NCBI GenBank assembly: GCA_002697475.1
Contig: NZVW01000095.1
Coordinates: forward strand, 1-21,528
From: Aquimarina sp.
GTDB lineage: Bacteria > Bacteroidota > Bacteroidia > Flavobacteriales > Flavobacteriaceae
Direction of reading: 5' to 3'
Length of the DNA stretch: 21,528 nucleotides
The position numbers and the translations under genes are program-made. Of the stretch, positions 15,127 through 21,528 are shown in pieces. The first letter of the stretch is position 1. Each line of letters starts with the position of its first letter. The notes beneath the pieces are model-generated. The model was not told the origin of the DNA and ran no database searches. It saw nothing but the letters and a program-made list of their open reading frames with translations.

Positions 15127-15160
15127 CAAAAATAAGAAATAAAAAAATCCACAGTACAAA
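15127..15160 (-). promoter_or_regulatory. candidate moeA promoter overlapping an upstream terminator
   Basis: On the minus strand TATTTTTG (15134 to 15127) is an exact TAnnTTTG -7 element 16 bases before the moeA ATG. A TTTG -33 element (15160 to 15157) lies 22 bases upstream, within the accepted spacing. That -33 is the loop of the terminator hairpin of the preceding gene, so the promoter and terminator share DNA. Confidence 0.5.
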
Positions 15161-15170
15161 TACTGTGGAT
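15141..15170 (-). terminator. terminator of the T9SS-tail protein gene
   Basis: Perfect 10-bp stem ATCCACAGTA / TACTGTGGAT (15147-15156 with 15161-15170) with a 4-base loop. On the minus strand it is followed by seven T. It lies 28 bases past the stop at 15199 and separates this gene from moeA. Confidence 0.85.
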
Positions 15171-15198
15171 CAAAGTTCTCCTTACTTCTTTGATTGAA

Positions 15199-15732
15199 TT
15201 AACCTTTAAAAACTATCTTTTTTAGTTTATATCCTTCAACCTTAATTAAATAAGTCTTTGGGTCAACATAATTATGAATGTAGTCATCGACTATTCCTTT
15301 GTCTAAAAGTCTTCCTGCCATAGTATAAAGACTATAAGTAAGACCTTGTGGAACTTCTTTAATATCTTTAAATGTTTTTTGTCCAGCGTCCTGCTGGCAG
15401 GTATTATCAGCTAAAAATCTGTTAATAAAACTGATCTTGCCGCTTTCATCACCCTCTAGAGTTATTGTTGCAGAATCGTCTACATCAATTACTCCGCTAC
15501 CTGTTAGATCTCCAAGAATAATTAAACAAGCATTTCTAACCTTAAGGCGGGCTCCAGCTTCTAGGTGTAAACTTTCAGTAATGAAAATGACACCCTCATC
15601 AGTGTTTTCATCAAGACCGTCAATTACAGTATCTTCAGTAACCGACATTAATTTATTCGTAATGTCAATTTTAACATTGGCAAAAGTTAATGTTGCCATC
15701 ATCATCATTAGTAGGGGTAAAAATCTTTTCAT
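15199..15732 (-). CDS. small secreted protein with probable T9SS C-terminal tail
   Basis: The protein is 177 residues. The signal peptide is at about 1-18 (MKRFLPLLMMMMATLTFA). The middle (residues 20-103) is beta-rich, with a repeating strand pattern (GVIFITESLHLEAGARLKV, LGDLTGSGVIDVDDSATITLEG) resembling a short beta-helix or adhesin-like stretch. The C-terminal part YSLYTMAGRLLDKG...YLIKVEGYKLKKIVFK (133-176) closely resembles the type A sorting domain of the type IX secretion system, so it is probably exported to the surface or medium. Two cysteines (69 and 112) could pair. Function unknown. Transcribed alone, ending in a strong terminator, divergent from the lipase gene. Confidence 0.7.
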   Translation of the reverse strand: MKRFLPLLMMMMATLTFANVKIDITNKLMSVTEDTVIDGLDENTDEGVIFITESLHLEAGARLKVRNACLIILGDLTGSGVIDVDDSATITLEGDESGKISFINRFLADNTCQQDAGQKTFKDIKEVPQGLTYSLYTMAGRLLDKGIVDDYIHNYVDPKTYLIKVEGYKLKKIVFKG

Positions 15733-16085
15733 AGGTTCAGTCTTTAGGGTTAAACTGTCATTATTTACGTAAGAAAAAACTTATAAAACTGTTAAAATTA
15801 TCGTTGTATAACTTAATTCTACGACAAGATACGTAAAAAATAGATACAAACCATAAGCAATTTTACTTTTTTCCCGTAAAAAATTCGGTGTATAGCATAT
15901 AAACCACGCTAAAATGCCCGTGTTTGTTGAGGTTAACATAAAATTAATAAAATTTTAATTTTTGTAAAAAAATAAGTTAAAGTCTAAGTTACTAGTATAT
16001 TAGTGATTATTTAGACCTGTTTCTGATAATTTATTTTATAAAGACTAAAATTGATCTGATCTTTATCATTTAAATAAAAATTACT
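15733..16085. other. 353-base divergent intergenic region
   Basis: Lies between two divergently transcribed genes (secreted protein, -, and lipase, +), so it should hold both promoters. I found no exact TTTG / TAnnTTTG pair. Visible repeats: an 8-base palindrome TTACGTAA (15765-15772) and a second TACGTAA at 15830-15836, each followed by an A run. No reading frame or RNA structure is convincing; the rest is AT-rich. Confidence 0.5.
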
Positions 16086-18407
16086 ATGATTGAACTCTTA
16101 AAACCATTTCAAAGATTTAGTGTATGGGTTAGAATATTGTTTGGGGAATTAACTAATAATATCATTAGTTTAATTTATCTGGGGGTAGTTTATTTTGCCT
16201 TATGGCATTTTCCTCAAACTGTAGACCTTCTTCTAATTCTTAATCAGGCTGACGCATTTTTATTAGAAGTGCCACTTTATTTCACTTTATTAACAACCTC
16301 GGCCTTTTTGATATGGAATATTCCCAAGTATACTTACTATCATAATTACAAAGACATTAAAGTCAGTAATTTTATAGGTTTTGAGCCTAACCAGCATTAT
16401 AAGTTTCAGCAAAACAAATTAAATATGCCGTACGCTTATGTAACACGTGTACATATGCGAAAAACGGTTCCTAGAATATTGGCTATTTTACTGTTATTAA
16501 TATCAAGTTTAGCAATCTTAAATGCCATGCGACTTTTTGAGCTTAAAAATGTCTATACCCAAAACCTTAACCCTGATATGCTATTACTCTTTTTCTCTGT
16601 GCTATTCTTGTTGTTTTTAGAACCTAGAGTTTACAGGAAAATTCAGAGTTTCTTTTTGAGATTACCTAGAGTTAACTTATTCTTTTTAGGGGTTTCTATT
16701 TTATTAATTTTATTCATAGTATCACTGGGTTCGTTAAATACTCAAGCAGAGAAGGATTTGGGGAAACTTTTTGTGTCCAACTTTGCTTTATTTCTGCTGT
16801 TTTTTATTCTAACTTTTAATAGTCTAAGCTTTCTTAATATTTTTCCCAGAAAGCTGTTTTATGCCACAGTGTTGTTATTGGGTTTTACAATTTTAATAGT
16901 ATTTCTGATTTTTAATTTTTTTCCTGGATTGTCTACAGAAATAAATCCTCTTTCTATACTCATCATTTGTCTTACAAGTATATATATGATTTGTTTTATT
17001 CTTATTTTAATAGGGAAAAAAATCAAACTTCCTTTATTGACAATAGTATTTTTTCTGGGAGTATTGTCTAATCGTTTTATATATATACACTCTGATCATT
17101 ACAATCTGGAAATTATCAAATCCAATACTACGGAAAGACAGAATATAGAGGATTATGTATATAATTGGGTAGCAAGCCGGGAAGAAAAAATTTTAAACCA
17201 TGATAAGGTTTTTCCTATACTTTTGGTATCTTCAGAAGGAGGAGGCTCCAGAGCTGGTTTGTGGTCTTTTTTAGTCAATAGCTATTTGTATGAAGAATCT
17301 GATGGGAAATACTTTACCGACCATCTTTTTTCTTTAACAGGCGCTTCAGGTGGAAGTGTAGGTAATTCTATGTTTTTTGCAGAAGCGAGGGCTAAACAAA
17401 TAGACGGAATAAAAGCAAACTTTAGGCAATCGTTTACTGCCAATAATTCAATTTTAAAATATAAAGCCAGTACTATCTACAAACAGAATTTCTTGTCTGA
17501 GTCTCTACTGTCATTATTAGGTAGAGATTTATTTAAAGAGACTACAAGTCTTTTTACATTCAAAAATAGGGGACAATTATTAGAAGATCAATGGAAGAAC
17601 TCTTTCAATGTTAGTTTTAGCACAAAGCAAAATCTTTTGGATAATGATCTGAATTACTTTTACGCTTTAAATAAAACTAATAGTCTATATAAGACAGTCC
17701 CTCCATTGTTGATGATAAATACAACGCATACGCAGACTGGTAATTATAATGTTATTAGCCCGGTAAAATTTAGACATAATTCCTTTTTTGGTGGAATTCA
17801 GGATTTTACCCAGTACTTACAAAAAAGTTATCCTGATGGAACAATAGCACTATCAACTGCTATGAGAATTAATGCCAGTTTTCCTTATGTTACTCCAGTG
17901 GGAGAGGTTAAAAATATGGTAAATGGTAAATCAAATCATTCTGATCAGTATGCAGACGCCGGATATTATGATAATATTGGTGGTGTCATCTCTAAAGGAA
18001 TGGAACAGGTTTTAAAGAAGGTAATCAATGACTCTTTTCCTGAAATAAAAAATAAAGTTTTAATAAAACACTTAATTATCAACAATGATGAGGATAGGAA
18101 GATTGTCAGTACACAAAGTCAATTTGCAGCACCTTTGACCACACTTAGAAATGTGAGATATGGGCATACTAATGAGATTATGAAAAAACTGAGTAACAGT
18201 ACAACCATTTCGCTTAAACCAACATTAATAGCTCCATTATCTAATGATTTTCCTGCATCATTTATATCTAAAAAGGATGAAAATAAACCGATGATAAAGC
18301 CCGTTCTACCTTTAGGAAGGTATTTATCTACAATTGCTATAAGATCAATTGAAGCCAGACTAGAAGAAATAGAACCAGAGTTGAAGACTATTTTGAATTC
18401 GTTTTGA
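16086..18407 (+). CDS. polytopic membrane patatin-like phospholipase
   Basis: The protein is 773 residues. The N-terminal half carries about eight or nine hydrophobic segments (roughly 24-42, 61-79, 128-147, 164-179, 197-216, 230-250, 257-280, 288-310, 314-334). The C-terminal part (about 350-773) is a patatin-like acyl hydrolase: oxyanion glycine loop EGGGSRAG at 384-391, nucleophile elbow GASGGS with Ser421, and the catalytic Asp624 in ADAGYYDN. So the Ser-Asp dyad is complete. Likely reaction is hydrolysis of a membrane lipid ester, with the domain held at the membrane; side of membrane and substrate unknown. A basic N-terminal loop (80-127) separates the second and third segments. Its stop codon lies inside the promoter of the toxin-antitoxin pair downstream. 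Confidence 0.85.
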   Translation: MIELLKPFQRFSVWVRILFGELTNNIISLIYLGVVYFALWHFPQTVDLLLILNQADAFLLEVPLYFTLLTTSAFLIWNIPKYTYYHNYKDIKVSNFIGFEPNQHYKFQQNKLNMPYAYVTRVHMRKTVPRILAILLLLISSLAILNAMRLFELKNVYTQNLNPDMLLLFFSVLFLLFLEPRVYRKIQSFFLRLPRVNLFFLGVSILLILFIVSLGSLNTQAEKDLGKLFVSNFALFLLFFILTFNSLSFLNIFPRKLFYATVLLLGFTILIVFLIFNFFPGLSTEINPLSILIICLTSIYMICFILILIGKKIKLPLLTIVFFLGVLSNRFIYIHSDHYNLEIIKSNTTERQNIEDYVYNWVASREEKILNHDKVFPILLVSSEGGGSRAGLWSFLVNSYLYEESDGKYFTDHLFSLTGASGGSVGNSMFFAEARAKQIDGIKANFRQSFTANNSILKYKASTIYKQNFLSESLLSLLGRDLFKETTSLFTFKNRGQLLEDQWKNSFNVSFSTKQNLLDNDLNYFYALNKTNSLYKTVPPLLMINTTHTQTGNYNVISPVKFRHNSFFGGIQDFTQYLQKSYPDGTIALSTAMRINASFPYVTPVGEVKNMVNGKSNHSDQYADAGYYDNIGGVISKGMEQVLKKVINDSFPEIKNKVLIKHLIINNDEDRKIVSTQSQFAAPLTTLRNVRYGHTNEIMKKLSNSTTISLKPTLIAPLSNDFPASFISKKDENKPMIKPVLPLGRYLSTIAIRSIEARLEEIEPELKTILNSF

Positions 18408-18440
18408 CAAATGTCATTTTTTTTTGTATTTTTGTCAAAA
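18402..18440 (+). promoter_or_regulatory. toxin-antitoxin promoter with palindromic operator
   Basis: TTTG (18403-18406), 20 bases, then TATTTTTG (18427-18434) is an ideal Bacteroidetes promoter; transcription would begin near 18441, just 11 bases before the antitoxin ATG. TGACA-AA-TGTCA (18405-18416) is a perfect palindrome over the -33 element. TTTTGACA (18402-18409) is also the inverted match of TGTCAAAA (18433-18440) over the -7 element. Three half-sites thus flank both promoter elements, as expected for autorepression. The -33 element contains the stop codon of the lipase gene. Confidence 0.7.
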
Positions 18441-18451
18441 CAATTAAAGTT

Positions 18452-18904
18452 ATGGGTGCAGTTTCTCCCTTAGAACAGGACGGTTTTAGCAATAAAGGGT
18501 TGCTAAGATATCTGAACATAGATATACCATTAAGGAATATGTATGATTATATAGAACTTTCCAGAAATGGAATAGATAAGAAATCGTTATTACATTTAGC
18601 AAAGACTATTGATTTTGATTTAAAAGAATTAGCAACAGTCTTACACGTCTCTGAACGGACGTTACATCGTTATGAACTAAATAAAAACTTAGGTGTTGAA
18701 GCTAGTTCTAAAGTATTACAGTTAGCTAAATTATATGCTAAAGGTGAGGCTGTTTTTGGAGACCTTTCAAAATTTAAAAGTTGGATGCAGCATCCTAATT
18801 TCGCTTTAGCGATGAAAAAACCTAAAGAGTTATTAGATACTACTTTCGGGTTTCAATTATTAAATGAAGAACTAGTACGAATTGAACACGGTATTTTTGC
18901 TTAA
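18452..18904 (+). CDS. Xre/MbcA/ParS-type antitoxin
   Basis: Antitoxin of a type II RES/Xre toxin-antitoxin module. I choose ATG 18452 (MGAVSPLEQDG), 150 residues; a longer TTG frame from 18404 would start inside the promoter. The Xre-like helix-turn-helix is at about 41-73 (KSLLHLAKTIDFDLKELATVLHVSERTLHRYE). The C-terminal ParS/MbcA domain (DUF2384) is at about 92-150 (GEAVFGDLSKFKSWMQHPN...ELVRIEHGIFA); in this family the extreme C-terminus plugs the toxin active site. It should bind the palindromes upstream and repress its own operon. Its stop TAA shares one base with the ATG of the toxin, so the pair is translationally coupled. Confidence 0.9.
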   Translation: MGAVSPLEQDGFSNKGLLRYLNIDIPLRNMYDYIELSRNGIDKKSLLHLAKTIDFDLKELATVLHVSERTLHRYELNKNLGVEASSKVLQLAKLYAKGEAVFGDLSKFKSWMQHPNFALAMKKPKELLDTTFGFQLLNEELVRIEHGIFA

Positions 18905-19359
18905 TGTATCTTTATAGAATATCTAAACAAAAATATATTAATGATCTTTCCGGTATAGGGGCTAAAACTGTAGGCGGGCGATGGAACTCTAAAGGCGTTG
19001 CAGTTTTGTATACCAGTACAAGCATAGCACTTTCCACGCTAGAATGCCTTGCACACTTTCCTGTTGCTTATTTTCCTAATGATATGTCGTTAGCAACTCT
19101 GGAAATTCCCGATGAATTGGTAGTGGATTTAGAAGCAAAAAAACTTCCTAAAGACTGGAATAAAATTCCTGGTCCTATTTCTCTACATCGGATAACTTCT
19201 AAATGGATTGAAGAAGATACTTCATTAGGACTTAGAGTACCGAGCATAATTGTTCCTCAGGAGTATAATATTATTATAAATCCTTTGTCTTCAGAGTTTT
19301 CAAAATTAAAGTTAATTAAAACAGAACCTTTCAGTTTTGATATCAGAATTTTAAAATGA
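18904..19359 (+). CDS. RES-domain toxin (NAD-degrading)
   Basis: Toxin of the RES/Xre pair; characterised relatives (e.g. MbcT) deplete NAD, by phosphorolysis or hydrolysis. The protein is 151 residues, a normal compact RES protein. Family residues are visible: Arg5 in YRIS, GGRWNSKG (24-31, Arg26), Tyr36 in VLYTS, Glu47 in STLECLAHF, and Ser114 in LRVPSIIVP followed by NIIINP. These include the Arg, Glu and Ser of the name. Start ATG overlaps the antitoxin stop by one base. No intact terminator is obvious; a weak inverted repeat follows at 19390-19405. Confidence 0.9.
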   Translation: MYLYRISKQKYINDLSGIGAKTVGGRWNSKGVAVLYTSTSIALSTLECLAHFPVAYFPNDMSLATLEIPDELVVDLEAKKLPKDWNKIPGPISLHRITSKWIEEDTSLGLRVPSIIVPQEYNIIINPLSSEFSKLKLIKTEPFSFDIRILK

Positions 19360-19389
19360 AAATATGCTAAAATCTTGTTTTTCAGCTGT

Positions 19390-19405
19390 TTTTGTTTTAA
19401 CAAAA
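19390..19405 (+). terminator. weak inverted repeat after the toxin gene
   Basis: TTTTGTT / AACAAAA (7+2+7) 31 bases after the toxin stop, followed by CTTTAT. It is AT-only apart from one G:C pair and has a very short loop, so termination would be weak. It may mark the end of the toxin-antitoxin transcript. Confidence 0.25.
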
Positions 19406-19474
19406 CTTTATGAGTAACAAAATCAAGTTTTTAGCGTCAAATCAGAAATAACTAATCTTAACTTGTTTAATATA

Positions 19475-21229
19475 ATGAATAGAATTTTTAAAGGAGCTTG
19501 TCTTTTAGCTACAGCAGCACTTACTGTTGTGAGTTGTAAAGAAGAAGCCAAAAAAGATGAAACTACTGCTCAGGTGGAAAAAATTCCGGGTATAGTTTTA
19601 GAAAACATGGATACCAGTATTAGCCCTAAAGATGATTTTTATAATTATGTGAATGGTAACTGGATGAAAAATACAGAAATCCCTGAAGATAGAACGCGTT
19701 GGGGTGGTTTCGGAGTTTTAAGAAAATCAACTGATGAAGATGTTCTTGAAATTTTAAAAGAAGCAAAAGAAAGTAATAAGTATGGACCTGAAACAGATCA
19801 GGCTAAAGCTATTGCTATTTTTGACACAAAATTAGATACTGTTGCAAGAAATGAAGCTGGTATTAAGCCATTGCAACCTGCTCTTGATGCTATTGCATCA
19901 ATTAAAAATCTTGAAGATTTACAAACTGTACTGGCTAAAAACCCTTCGGTTTCATCTCCTTTTATTAGTCTTGGCGTTCAGGCGGATTTAAATAATAGTT
20001 CTATGAATGCTGTTTATTTAGGAGCTAATGGTCTTGGTTTACCTGATAGAGACTATTATTTAGATCAGGATTCGAAGTCAAAAGAAATCCGTGAGGAGTA
20101 TAAAAAGCATATTGTTCGTATGCTTCAAATGTTAGGGGATTCTGAAGCAGATGCAAAAGTAAGTGCAGAAAAGATTTTAGAATTAGAAACCAAACTGGCA
20201 GAACCTAGATTTACTAAAGAAGAAAGAAGAGACGCCAGAAATTATAATAATCCGAGAACTATTGCTGAAGCAGACGAGATGTTATCATCAATAGACCTTA
20301 AAAAGATGATTTCAGATTTAGGGATTAAAAAGGAGTTTGATACACTTTTTGTAACTCAAATCAATTATACTAAAGCTTTAAATGATTTCTTGAAAAACAC
20401 TCCTCTAGAAGATATCAAAACTTTAGTAAGATGGGATACTTTTAATAGTGCTACAGGAAAATTAACTACTGCTATTGAAACAGCAAACTGGGAGTTTTAC
20501 AGTAAGTATCTGAGCGGACAAAAGAAACAACGTCCTGCAGATGAAAGAGCTTTAGCTACTGTTAATGGAACAGTAGGTGAGGCTTTAGGAAAACTTTATG
20601 TAGACGAAAAATTTCCTCCGGAGGCAAAAGAAAAGGCTGAAAAGATGATTGCAAATGTAATCGATGCATTTAAGGTTAGAATCGAAAAGCTGGATTGGAT
20701 GACAGATACTACTAAACTTAAAGCTATAGAAAAGCTTGATAAGTTTACAGTAAAGATTGGATATCCTGACGATTGGGAAGATTATTCAGAAATGGAAGTA
20801 TCTGCTGATAAGTCATACTTTGATAATATGGCAGCGGTAAGTAAGTGGTCTCAACAAAAACAATTTGAAGATATAGGTGAGCCTGTTGATAAAACGGAAT
20901 GGGGAATGTCACCACAAACTGTGAATGCTTATTTTAACCCTCTTTATAATGAGATTGTTTTTCCGGCAGCAATACTTCAACCTCCGTTTTATAATTATAC
21001 AGCTGATGAAGCAGTAAATTATGGTGGAATCGGAGCAGTAATAGGACACGAAATTTCTCACGCTTTTGATGATTCCGGAGCAAGATTTGATGCTAATGGT
21101 AATTTAGTGAACTGGTGGACAGAAGAAGATCTTAAGCGTTTTACTGAAAGAGGAGATGCCTTAGCAGAACAATATAGTGCTATTGAAGTTCTTGATAGCG
21201 TATTTATAAATGGTAAATTTACTTTAGGT
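19475..21229 (+). CDS. M13 family metallopeptidase lipoprotein, 3' end missing
   Basis: Neprilysin/PepO-type zinc endopeptidase. The lipoprotein signal is at 1-21 (ACLLATAALTVVSC, acylated Cys21). The following KEE matches the surface-export signal described for Capnocytophaga lipoproteins (K with two acidic residues), so it may be displayed outside the cell. Family features: MDTSISPKDDFYNYVNGNW near 42-60, NAYFNPLYNEIVFPAAILQPPFY, and the zinc site VIGHEISHAFDD (His525, Glu526, His529). The reading frame continues, but after FTLG (Gly585) the expected ENIAD segment with the third zinc ligand is replaced by DNA-ligase sequence. About 100 C-terminal residues are absent, so as written the enzyme would be inactive. 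Confidence 0.9.
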
Positions 21230-21240
21230 GCCACAAGAGG
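21227..21240. other. chimeric junction between two unrelated genes
   Basis: Upstream of about 21229 the frame encodes the M13 motif FTLG; from about 21230 the same frame encodes ATRGDGTIGEDVT, a LigA signature. The exact break cannot be placed better than a few bases because TTAGGTG could belong to either side. No insertion-sequence end, target duplication or att site is visible. This most likely reflects an assembly or library join. Confidence 0.8.
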
Positions 21241-21528
21241 GGATGGCACGATAGGTGAAGATGTCACAACAAATTTAAGTACGATAAATGATATTCCGAA
21301 AAATATTCCTCAATTAAGCAAAATTGATATTTTTGAGTTGAGAGGAGAAATATATATGGAAAAAAAAGATTTTTTAAATTTAAATAATTTAAGAAAGAAA
21401 AATGGAGAAAGTTTATTTGCAAATCCGAGAAATGCTGCAGCTGGATCGTTAAGACAATTAAGTAAAGAAATTGTAAAAAAAAGAAATCTTCGTTTTTTTG
21501 CTTATTCATATGGCGAGTTATCAAAAGA
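21230..21528 (+). CDS. ligA: internal fragment of NAD-dependent DNA ligase, foreign-type
   Basis: About 100 codons of the LigA adenylation domain, cut at both ends: ATRGDGTIGEDVTTN, FELRGEIYM, FANPRNAAAGSLRQLS and RNLRFFAYSYGEL. NAD-dependent ligases seal nicks in replication and repair. The AMP-accepting lysine motif (KxDG) would lie upstream and is missing. Bacteroidetes LigA proteins usually read NPRNTASGSLK at the third motif, whereas NPRNAAAGSLRQL is the proteobacterial form; with this AT-rich, Lys/Asn/Ile-rich coding, an alphaproteobacterial (SAR11-like) source is my guess. It has no start codon of its own and continues past the window end. Confidence 0.85.

Noticed and set aside
15437..15772. 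+ strand frame of 111 codons
   Set aside because: Antisense to the secreted T9SS-tail gene, which has a clear signal peptide and sorting tail.
21058..21524. Two minus-strand frames at the window end
   Set aside because: Antisense to the peptidase and ligase coding sequence; one crosses the artificial junction.

Overview
The window looks like chromosomal DNA of a low-GC Bacteroidota bacterium, most likely a Flavobacteriaceae member. Four things point there. Start codons lack clear Shine-Dalgarno sites. The best promoters match the Bacteroidetes TTTG / TAnnTTTG pattern. Family-typical genes are present (CarboxypepD_reg-like secreted protein, probable type IX secretion tail, DUF4202, fused MoaC/MoaB). 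A surface-lipoprotein-like leader CKEE is seen on the M13 peptidase. No rRNA, tRNA, CRISPR array or insertion sequence was seen.

Layout. Positions 1-2845 (+) hold a glycolysis/amino-sugar block: 3' part of pfkA, gap, a strong terminator hairpin, and a BadF-type sugar kinase. Positions 2849-4548 (-) hold a secreted protein with two PilJ/NarX-type P-box motifs and a DUF4202 protein. Positions 4549-5807 are mostly non-coding, with a candidate small RNA and two small orphan genes. Positions 5804-8705 (-) hold a secreted S41 peptidase and a CarboxypepD_reg-like protein.

Positions 8800-15110 (-) are the core of the window. A nearly complete molybdenum cofactor (Moco) pathway is laid out as moeA, then modE-like, mobA, moaD, moaE, moaC/moaB fusion and moaA with overlaps or very short gaps, followed by a short membrane hybrid histidine kinase. 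The modE-like regulator has only the DNA-binding winged helix and no molybdate-binding TOBE domains. Directly upstream of it lies a site with the layout of the E. coli ModE operator (CGTTAT-N12-ATAACG), which suggests autoregulation of the whole Moco operon. No molybdate transporter and no molybdoenzyme is present in the window. GTP is converted by MoaA and MoaC to cyclic pyranopterin monophosphate, sulfurated by MoaD/MoaE, adenylated by the MogA/MoaB domain, loaded with Mo by MoeA, and optionally made into the guanine dinucleotide form by MobA.

Positions 15199-19359 hold a small secreted protein with a probable T9SS tail (-), a polytopic membrane patatin-like lipase (+), and a Xre/ParS-RES toxin-antitoxin pair (+). 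The promoter and palindromic operator of the pair are embedded in the stop codon of the lipase gene.

Positions 19475-21528 (+) hold an M13 metallopeptidase lipoprotein that changes, in frame, at about 21230 into an internal piece of a NAD-dependent DNA ligase (LigA) of proteobacterial rather than Bacteroidetes type. Both proteins are cut inside essential parts, so I read this as a chimeric join (probably assembly), and the last ~300 bases should not be attributed to the same genome.
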